A stretch of 37,307 nucleotides of DNA from an uncultured Bacteroidales bacterium (GTDB lineage Bacteria; Bacteroidota; Bacteroidia; Bacteroidales; WCHB1-69), in the NCBI GenBank assembly GCA_900316305.1, contig ONCM01000028.1, forward strand, positions 1 through 37,307, in the 5' to 3' direction. This document shows positions 1-8,200 of the stretch, one piece after another. The position numbers and the translations under genes were made by a program. How positions within the stretch are numbered: position 1 is the stretch's first letter; each line of letters starts with the position of its first letter. The notes under the pieces were generated by a model. It did not search any database, had not been told where the DNA came from, and saw only the letters and a program-made list of their open reading frames with translations.

Positions 1-790
1 ACGCATACTCGTACGTGCCACTCGTCGTATAGGTCGTGCCGTGCCAAGTGTAACTCTCGCAGGCAGTCTGAGTCTCAGCATTGTGCGTGCCGTGGTTGAC
101 GGTCAGGTGCAACGTCACCAGACTGTCTGCACCGTGGATATCCGTGTAATGACGCGGATAGTCGCCCGTGGCGGTGTACGTCTCACCGTCCCACTCGTAG
201 CTCTCGCACGCCGTGGCGGTGAACTCGTTTGTCGACGAATAGTAAACCGTCAGGTAGAGCGTGTCCACCTGCATACAGTTGTGGGCATCGCTGTGCGTGT
301 AATAGTATGTGCCCGACTGCGTGTACGTCTGGCCATTCCCAGCCGTCCACGTATAGCTGTCGTAGGCCGTTAACATGTATGACTGGTGAACAGGGTTGTT
401 GATCGTCAAATGCAGAGTATCCACACTCGGACAATCGCTGGCATTCGTGTAAACATATTCGTATGTGCCGCTCGTCGTGTAAGTCTGCCCGTGCCAGGTG
501 TAACTCTCGCAGGCAGTCTGCGTCACAACATTGTGCGTGCCGTGGTTGATGGTCAGGTGCAACGTCACCACACTGTCACAACCAGCCGCATTCGTGTACG
601 TCCGCGTGTAGTCGCCAGAAGCAGTAATGGTCTGGTTGCCCCACACATACTCCTCGCACACAGTTTCTGCGAATTCTGCATAATCGGCGGAAAGAATCGT
701 CAAGTGCAGCGTATCCGCACTCGGGCAATTGCTGGAATTCGTGTACGCATACTCGTACGTGCCACTCGTCGTGTAAGTCTGACCGTGCCA
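1..790 (-). CDS. C-terminal repeat region of the C10 peptidase, partial, runs off left edge
   Basis: Read on the minus strand from 790 to 1 this stretch is open throughout (about 263 codons) and encodes further copies of the same repeat that ends the C10 peptidase: CESYTW, then TYTTSGTYEY, then a Cys, then DTLHLTINHGTHN. One unit is divergent (DSYTWTAGNGQTYTQSG) and one has EWDGETYTATGDY. It is in the same frame as the main peptidase gene, but a 383-bp block in another frame (791-1173) separates them. No start codon with a signal peptide is present, so this is not a separate gene. The true C-terminus, where a T9SS sorting domain would be expected, lies beyond the left edge. I infer that this is the continuation of the peptidase gene and that the frame break is probably an assembly fault. 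Confidence 0.75.
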
Positions 791-1173
791 AAATGCAACG
801 TGTCCACGCTCGGACAATCGCTGGCATTCGTGTAAACATATTCGTATGTGCCGCTCGTTGTGTAAGTCTGCCCGTGCCAGGTGTAGCTCTCGCAAGCGGT
901 CTTGTTCTCGACATTGTGCGTGCCGTGGTTGATGGTCAGGTGCAACGTCACCACACTGTCACAACCAGCCGCATTCGTGTACGTCCGCGTATAATCGCCA
1001 GAAGCAGTAATGGTCTGGTTGCCCCACACATACTCCTCGCACACAGTTTCTGCGAATTCTGCATAATCGGCGGGAAGAATCGTCAAGTGCAGCGTATCCG
1101 CACTCGGGCAATTGCTGGAATTCGTGTACGCATACTCGTACGTGCCACTCGTCGTGTAAGTCTGACCGTGCCA
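791..1173 (-). CDS. Frame-displaced repeat block of the C10 peptidase
   Basis: This 383-bp block reads cleanly only in a frame different from both flanks. It encodes WHGQTYTTSG, SSNCPSADTLHL, a GNQTITASGDY unit, GCDSVVTLHL, CESYTW and ASDCPSVDTLH. It begins at a TGG codon at 1173 and breaks off at the DTLH codons near 791. It is nearly identical to the block just left of 790, and the last 99 bases of each (692-790 and 1075-1173) are identical, with a mismatch on either side. The peptidase frame entering from the right is spoiled here and reaches a stop at 959. The block could be a real out-of-frame duplication, but the exact 99-bp identity ending at both breaks makes an assembly join more likely. 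Confidence 0.65.
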
Positions 1174-4100
1174 TGTCACAACCAGCCGCATTCGTGTACG
1201 TCCGCGTATAATCGCCAGAAGCAGTAATGGTCTGGTTGCCCCACACATACTCCTCGCACGCAACTTCTGCTAATTCTGCATAATCGGCGGGAAGAATCGT
1301 CAAGTGCAACGTATCTGCACTAGGACAATCGCTAGTATTCGTGTATTCATACTCGTACGTGCCACTCGTTGTGTAAGACTGACCATGCCACTTATAGCTT
1401 CCGCAGACCGACACCGTTTCCACATTGTGCGTGCCATGGTTCACCGTCAAATGCAACGTGTCCACGCTCGGACAATTGCTAGAGTTCGTGTACAGATACT
1501 CGTACGTGCCGCTCGTCGTGTAAGTCTGGCCGCGCCACGTGTAACTCTCGCATGCGGTCTGCATCTCCACATTGTGCGTGCCGTGATTAATGGTCAGATA
1601 CAGCGTATCCACAACCGGGCAGCCGTCAACCATATATTGATTCTCGTAAACACCAGATTGATTGTAAGTCACCCCATTATACCAAGTATAACTGTCGCAA
1701 GCATCGACGGTCATAGCGGTTCCCTGCGGGTCACACAACCCGCTAAGGGTTATGGACTTATGCGCGGTTGATCTGCAACCGTTGTTCCACACCGCCCACA
1801 CATCATATTGGTAGGTGCCGTTGAGATACGCCAAGTCGTTGTAATACGTGTCTGTAACAGTATCCCAAGATTCCCCATCGCGATCTATCTGATAGTAACT
1901 GAGCGTAATAGGAGAATCCTCAATGGTACCCTTCAACGCAAAACTGTAATTGTAGCTAGAACCAAGATACTCCTTCCAAGAGTTGTCTGATTGAGTGGAC
2001 GTCTTACTGATGATACCTTTCTTGGCAACGTAGGGATTTCCAATCCGAATCGGATAAGAGTTAGCAGGAGCCTCCACATAGATACCAAACCACAATTCCT
2101 GGGTGGCATCAATGGTAACAGGCTGATCCAATCGAATTTCGTTCCATGAAGCATGACTCAGTGACGACAGGTTCACATTTTGCTCCCGGACTTTTGTTCC
2201 AGATCTGAGGTAGGTATTGCCGTTCAACCCTCCGCCCTGATACACCACAATCTTATACATGGTGGCACCACTATCGGCGATAAACGAGACCGCCGTCAAC
2301 TGTTTACCATGGTAAGGGGCAAGGTCGTTCACATCATATCGTTGTACCATATATCTGTTGGTGGCAGAGGAGGCAGACCCGTACGATAAGCTGACGGGAG
2401 AGACACACCAACTTACCTCTTGCGACTGAATAACTTGGTCGGCCGGCGCATCCCAATCCAACATCACCATATTTCCCGATTGGGTAACCGTAAGATTTTG
2501 AGGAGGATAACACTCATTATAGGATTGACCGCTCAAAGGCAGGACAGCCGAAATCGTACCGGAAGTGAACATGATTTCTCCGTTCTCAAACGGCAATGTA
2601 TAGGAAGAAGGGGTATATTTCACGTATAACACACCGCCCATTGAAGAAAGGCTTTGCGTAGTAGAATACGTCACGCCATCCGTACTGATGGTGAAGTTTC
2701 CGCTGACCGTCGCCGTGATGCCGGCCGACAGACCGTTACCCTGCACATTCACCGTCTTGACAAATGTGCCATAGCCTTGATTGCTGAAGAAATCAAGGGC
2801 CTCAGGTGTCGTAGTGATGCTCGCTACATTGGTAAACGACCGTTCCGAAGAAGCATCACACCCATTGCTCCAATGGGCTGTCACCTGATAGTGATACGTG
2901 CCAGTGGACGACACTTCGTCTTGCAGGGAATTCCCCTCCGTATTACCGATGACTACGCCATTCCGGGAAACCTCATAGCTGGTGACGGTCTGCACGTTTT
3001 CCACCAGACCTTGAATGCAGAACGACAAAGAGGAGCTAAATTCGCTCCAGTTCGCCGATCCATTAGCACCATGCGTAGCAGAAACGCATGATTTTGAGGG
3101 CACATTACCAAAACTTACCGGTATAAATGTTGTATTGGCTGGAGCCTCGGCATATATTCCAAACCACAACTCCTGAAAGGCATCCACCATGACCGGCGTG
3201 TTGAGCGTAATGGTATTTAAGACATCGGGAGTCAAGGAGTTCAGGTCAATATCCTGTGACAGCACCAGCGTTCCCGGATTAAGATCACCATCAAAGCGTC
3301 CCCCTTTATATACCACGGCCTTATAAACCGTGACACCGCTTTTAGGATAAAAGGAGATACTGGTAAGCGCCTGACGATGATAGGCCACCAAATCAGAATC
3401 ACAGTACCGTTGCATCATACTGAATCTAACATCACTGTAATAATAATAGTTTGTGGCGACAACTCCGGAAGACCATGTCAAGGTATGCGGGTCTGGATTC
3501 GCATTCATAGCATCCCACTGGATATCAATATGTTGCAAATCTTGAGAAGATACCGAGAGGTTTTGTGGGGCAGTACAGGAAGGAACGGGAAGTGTACGAC
3601 CGCTCAAACGGATAGTATCGTGTAAACTCCCGGAAGCCAAATAGATAGTACCATAATCCGTCACGCCTACGGGACAACCCAAGTGGCGTACATAGAGCGT
3701 GCCACCGCTAGTACTCAAAGTTCTGGAGGTGGAATAATTGCTGTTATCCGTACTGATGCGGAAATTGCCCGTAACCGTCGCAGTAATGCCAGCGGACAGC
3801 GCAGTCGCCAAGACGAGAATTGACTGATCCTCAGTGGCATTGCCATCTTCGGTCATGAAAGACATACTGTGCGTGGCCGTGTGCATCATCGGATGCGCCG
3901 CATCAATACCGATAATAGCTCTATGATTGGAATTGTATTGATGGCTGCCCGGGGTCATATCGGTAAGGGCGTAGAAACCGTCATACGAACCACGCCAGCC
4001 CCAATTGAAGTGGAAATAGTCATCACTGTCATAGCCGTCGCACACAAAAGCATGACCACCGCTACCGGAACCGCAATAATAGACCGGACGCATGTTGTTC

Positions 4101-5080
4101 AGCTCGTTTTTAAGCAAATTAATCCAAGCCGTGGACGAATAATCGGTGCTGTTTTTCAATTCCACCCCGTTGAATCCGAAATAGTTATTGAATGCGTTGA
4201 CTGCCTTGTGGTCATATCCCCCACTCCCGTTGGGTCCATACATCATATCCACCGCCACACCACAATGGTACATCAGCTTCGACACTTCATCGATTTGCGC
4301 TTGCGTGGCACCGTTCAATGAGTTCGGCATCAAACTGTAATCGTAGTTGCCCGAACTAAAATCGGCACTCTGAAGACCGTAATCCCCATATCCTTGGGAT
4401 GAAAAGTTAGCCAGGTAACTATGACTGCCAACACCCGTGGGGGGGTACGACCAGTAGCGGATAATCTGGGAGATGGCACACGCCACACAGCCCGCGTATG
4501 CGTGACCACCAGGACCGTATGAATCGGAAGGGCACTGCGAATTGTAGGGACTGTTCTGGTCCCACTTGGTCGTCAGCAACGGTCCAACAACCGCCGTGGC
4601 ATTGGTGGCCATCACCGGCAGTTCGCCGGCGACCAGCTGCCGCCATTTCGCCGCCGTCTCCCCGCACTCCTCTTCCGACACCGTTTGGTATATGTTCTCA
4701 ATCTCACGGACATATTCCCCAAAGAACCACTCCGTTTGTTCCGGCATCGATTCAGTAATAAACGCCGACTCCGTGGAATAGCCCAACACGGGTTTAATGC
4801 GCGTATCCGCGGACATCATCACAAAATGATTCCCGAAATTAAAGACGTAAAAGGCGGGCGTCCTTCCTTCCACATCCGAGACATCATCCCCAACATACTG
4901 GATAAATGCCAATGATGCATCCTTTTCCGCCACCGAACGCCCCACTTTCCAATTATAGAAATGGGTGGCAGCACGGCGCGCCGTAGTAGTGTCCACTGGC
5001 GCGGACATTAGCGGCTGAACAAGTGCCAAGAAACTGGCAAACAAAACGACAAAGGGCTTAAGTAGTGGTTTTCTCCTCAT
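959..5080 (-). CDS. C10 family cysteine peptidase (streptopain-like) with adhesin-like tail
   Basis: This is a secreted cysteine peptidase. I chose the ATG at 5080 (MRRKPLLKP) over an in-frame TTG two codons upstream because it gives a standard signal peptide (residues 1 to about 26). A Spi-type prodomain follows (about 30-120). The C10 catalytic domain has the nucleophile Cys198 in YAGCVACAISQII, His343 in GGHAFVCDGYD, and NWGWRG at about 359-364, so the catalytic residues are present. After it come two rounds of an all-beta/fibronectin-like pair with WFGIYAEAPAN and WFGIYVEAPAN motifs, then Cys-bracketed repeats (CESYTW...TINHGTHN). C10 enzymes are typically zymogens that process themselves. 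The last ~70 residues (below 1174) are out-of-frame translation and not real; the repeats continue to the left edge. A sorting domain is expected beyond the window but cannot be seen. The gene has its own candidate promoter downstream of the secreted-protein operon. Confidence 0.88.
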   Translation of the reverse strand: MRRKPLLKPFVVLFASFLALVQPLMSAPVDTTTARRAATHFYNWKVGRSVAEKDASLAFIQYVGDDVSDVEGRTPAFYVFNFGNHFVMMSADTRIKPVLGYSTESAFITESMPEQTEWFFGEYVREIENIYQTVSEEECGETAAKWRQLVAGELPVMATNATAVVGPLLTTKWDQNSPYNSQCPSDSYGPGGHAYAGCVACAISQIIRYWSYPPTGVGSHSYLANFSSQGYGDYGLQSADFSSGNYDYSLMPNSLNGATQAQIDEVSKLMYHCGVAVDMMYGPNGSGGYDHKAVNAFNNYFGFNGVELKNSTDYSSTAWINLLKNELNNMRPVYYCGSGSGGHAFVCDGYDSDDYFHFNWGWRGSYDGFYALTDMTPGSHQYNSNHRAIIGIDAAHPMMHTATHSMSFMTEDGNATEDQSILVLATALSAGITATVTGNFRISTDNSNYSTSRTLSTSGGTLYVRHLGCPVGVTDYGTIYLASGSLHDTIRLSGRTLPVPSCTAPQNLSVSSQDLQHIDIQWDAMNANPDPHTLTWSSGVVATNYYYYSDVRFSMMQRYCDSDLVAYHRQALTSISFYPKSGVTVYKAVVYKGGRFDGDLNPGTLVLSQDIDLNSLTPDVLNTITLNTPVMVDAFQELWFGIYAEAPANTTFIPVSFGNVPSKSCVSATHGANGSANWSEFSSSLSFCIQGLVENVQTVTSYEVSRNGVVIGNTEGNSLQDEVSSTGTYHYQVTAHWSNGCDASSERSFTNVASITTTPEALDFFSNQGYGTFVKTVNVQGNGLSAGITATVSGNFTISTDGVTYSTTQSLSSMGGVLYVKYTPSSYTLPFENGEIMFTSGTISAVLPLSGQSYNECYPPQNLTVTQSGNMVMLDWDAPADQVIQSQEVSWCVSPVSLSYGSASSATNRYMVQRYDVNDLAPYHGKQLTAVSFIADSGATMYKIVVYQGGGLNGNTYLRSGTKVREQNVNLSSLSHASWNEIRLDQPVTIDATQELWFGIYVEAPANSYPIRIGNPYVAKKGIISKTSTQSDNSWKEYLGSSYNYSFALKGTIEDSPITLSYYQIDRDGESWDTVTDTYYNDLAYLNGTYQYDVWAVWNNGCRSTAHKSITLSGLCDPQGTAMTVDACDSYTWYNGVTYNQSGVYENQYMVDGCPVVDTLYLTINHGTHNVEMQTACESYTWRGQTYTTSGTYEYLYTNSSNCPSVDTLHLTVNHGTHNVETVSVCGSYKWHGQSYTTSGTYEYEYTNTSDCPSADTLHLTILPADYAELAEVACEEYVWGNQTITASGDYTRTYTNAAGCDMARSDLHDEWHVRVCVHEFQQLPECGYAALDDSSRRLCRIRRNCVRGVCVGQPDHYCFWRLYADVHECGWL

Positions 5081-5183
5081 ATCCAATTGTATTTTTTAAA
5101 TACGAAATCAAAACAGTTAGTCACATGGACTTCATGCACATCATGAGACCAATCAAGATACAATCTTCCATGTTAACTGACCG

Positions 5184-5191
5184 CAAAATTA
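5184..5191 (-). promoter_or_regulatory. Candidate -7 promoter element for the C10 peptidase
   Basis: The minus strand reads TAATTTTG, matching the Bacteroidetes -7 consensus TAnnTTTG. It lies in the 125-bp gap just after the stop of the upstream operon and about 105 bases before the peptidase start. No convincing -33 TTTG was found, so confidence is modest. Confidence 0.4.
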
Positions 5192-5205
5192 CAGTTTTTT
5201 TCGAT

Positions 5206-8200
5206 TTACCGGCGGCTCACGATGAACTTCTTCGTGACCGTCCTGCCGTCGCCAAGAAGAACCTTTACAAAGTACTGGCCCGCAGCTAAGCGACTGACAT
5301 CCACCTGTTTAAGGCTGGTTACAACACTCCCATCCGTATAGATAAGTTGGCCGTTGTCGTTGTAAATAACAATCTGCTGTATGCCCTCGCCCTTGATGTT
5401 GAGGATGCTGTTGGTCGGGTTCGGGAAGACATCAATGCCGGAAAGGTCGTGGTCGTCAATGCCGACGGTGATGGTCAAGTGCAGGGTCACCACCGAGTCG
5501 CAACCATCCGCTGTATGCAATGTCTGAGTATAGTCACCTGTTTCACAATAACTTACCGCATTCCATTCATAGCAGGAATCAGCAGTGGTGATGGAGAAAT
5601 CAGAGGTGGCAGAGTAATTGACGGTCAGGCGCAACGTCACCGTACTGTCACAACCCGCAGTATTCGTGAATGTACGCGTGTAGTCGCCGGAAACGGTAAA
5701 TGTTTCATTGTTCCAGACGTACTCATCGCAAACCGTTTCCGCAAATTCTGTAGAATCTACAGAGTTAACGATCAACGTCAACGTAATGATACTGTCACAA
5801 CCGTTAATCGTCTGCAAAGTATCCACATAAATACCGGATTCTGTGAGCGCATTGCCGAAGAAGTTGTAACTATCACCCTGACACATTGCATGGGATATCG
5901 GTGTGTTATAGACCGGATTCACAGTCAAGGCCAACGTAATCACACTGTCACATCCGTTGACAGTCTGCAGCGTGTGGGTGTATGTTCCCGCAGCAATAAG
6001 CGTCTGCCCAAAGAAATCGAAACTCTCGCCCTCGCACATCACGTGTGCAATCGGCGTGTTATAGACGGGATTCACCGTCAACGTCAGCGTAACAATACTG
6101 TCGCAACCATTAATCGTCTGCAAAGTATCTACATAAACGCCTGATTCAGTGAGCGTATTGCCGAGGAAGTCATAGCTTTCGCCCTGACACATCACATGCG
6201 TGATCGGTGTGCTATAGACGGGATTCACCGTCAACGTCAGCGTGATGATGCTGTCGCAACCGTTAATCGTCTGCAATGTATCCACATAAACACCTGATTC
6301 AGTGAGCGTATTGCCGAGGAAGTTGTAGCTTTCGCCCTGGCACATCACATGCGTGATCGGTATGCTATAGACGGGGTTCACAGTCAAAGTCAATGTAATC
6401 ACACTGTCGCAACCGTGAATCGTCGGCAGCGTATCGACATAAACACCTGATTCTGTGAGCGTATTGCCGAGGAAGTCGTAGCTTTCGCCCTGGCACATCA
6501 CGTAGGAAATCGGCGTGTCATAGACGGGATTCACAGTCAAAGACAGTGTAATCACACTGTCGCAACCGTTAATCGTCTGCAAAGTATCCACATAAACACC
6601 TGATTCTGTAAGCATATTGCCGAAGAAGTCGTAGCTGTCACCCTGACACATCACATGCGTGATTGGCGTGTTATAGACGGGATTCACAGTCAAAGTCAAT
6701 GTAATCACACTGTCGCAACCGTGAATCGTCGGCAGCGTATCGACATAAGCACCTGATTCGGTGAGAATTTCTCCGTTGAAGTCGAAGCTCTCGCCCTGGC
6801 ACATCACATGCGACACGGTCACGTTATAGACAGGTTGCACCGTCACCGTCAGGGTAACAACACTGTCGCAGCCTTTCATACTTTGCAATGAATCTGTATA
6901 AACACCTGATTCCGTAATAGTTAATCCCGCAAAAGCAACACTTTCCCCTTGACAAATTTCCTCAGCCAACGCAATGTTGTAAACGGGGTTAACGGTGAGG
7001 AAGAGGGTCACGACGCTGTCGCAGCCACCGGCCGACGTCAGCGTGTCAGAGTAGGTGCCTGCGTCCGTCAGCAACTGTCCATGGAAGCTGTAACTGTCGC
7101 CTTGACAGATTTCCGCACTCAGATAAGTCACAGGCGTCTCGTGCAGAATGTGCTCGGTGAGCGCGAAGTCCTTCTCGATGGAGAGTCCGCCGATGTCGGT
7201 GCTGCGCACGCGAATGTAGTATTCCGTCCGATGGCTGCACTCGAACAACGCATTGGTTCTCAATTCGTTATTTACAATTTGGAAGAGATTGTTATCAACA
7301 GAGCCATATCCACCAACCAACTCATACACAAATGTTTGACCCAAATCGTCATCCAATGTGGTGAAGGTGCCGATGTAAGTATTGACTGGCACATATTCGT
7401 AGAATGTGTTGCCGCTCAACAGCAGGTCGAAAGGTGCCACATTGTAGTTGACAGCCGTGTCCGCCACGCTCTTGAAGGGCTCGGTGTTGCCCACGTTGTC
7501 GGTGGCGAGGGACATGAACTGGTAGAAAAGGCCGTTCACCAACGCATAACTGAGTGTGCTGTCGGGAGGACAACTGCCGATGGAGGTGTAGCCGCCGTTG
7601 TTAACGGAGACGAAGGTCTCGACACTGCGCACGCCGGAGCCGCCTGCATCATCCTGCGCGGTGAAGGAGAAGGTGCAGTAGAGGGAGTCCTGCGCGTTGA
7701 GTTCAGCGTGGAGGGTGGAGGTCGGAGCCACCGCATCGAAAGTGTTGCGCCACACGTTGGTGCCGATGGGCTCGTTGTCGTCGAACACGATGAGTGCCTC
7801 CGCTCCCACGGTGTCGCCGGTCTGCACACCGCCGTCGGGCAAAATGTAGAAACTGACATAGCCCTCTCCCCTGCTAAGCGAGTCGTTGATCGGGAGGAAG
7901 CCCATCTGCGAGCTGGACGGCTCGAAACCTGTGGCAGGGTCGATACTCTGGAATATCCAGAAGAGCTGGTGGTTCACGATGTCGATACCCGCGGTTACAT
8001 CCACCCAAACACCCAGTGAATCAGACACATCCAAGCGTTGGCTGTAAGAAGAGACGTTCGTGGGCACGGTGAAGAGGTGGCTGCCGAATCCGAAGTCGGC
8101 CAGACGGAAAGAGGCGATGTTCTGCTGGACAGGCACATCGTATGTCACCATCACGCGGGAAGCGGGCGCAGTCGCGAAATCGGGATCGTTCTCAAAATTG

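Noticed and set aside
959-5080. Calling the C10 peptidase a pseudogene because of its out-of-frame C-terminus
   Set aside because: The catalytic domain is intact, the frame is recovered left of 790, and each break follows an exact 99-bp repeat, which fits an assembly join better than decay.
5470-7145. Regular ~153-bp repeats as a CRISPR array
   Set aside because: The period is far too long, there are no short spacers, and every unit is an in-frame protein repeat with conserved Cys.
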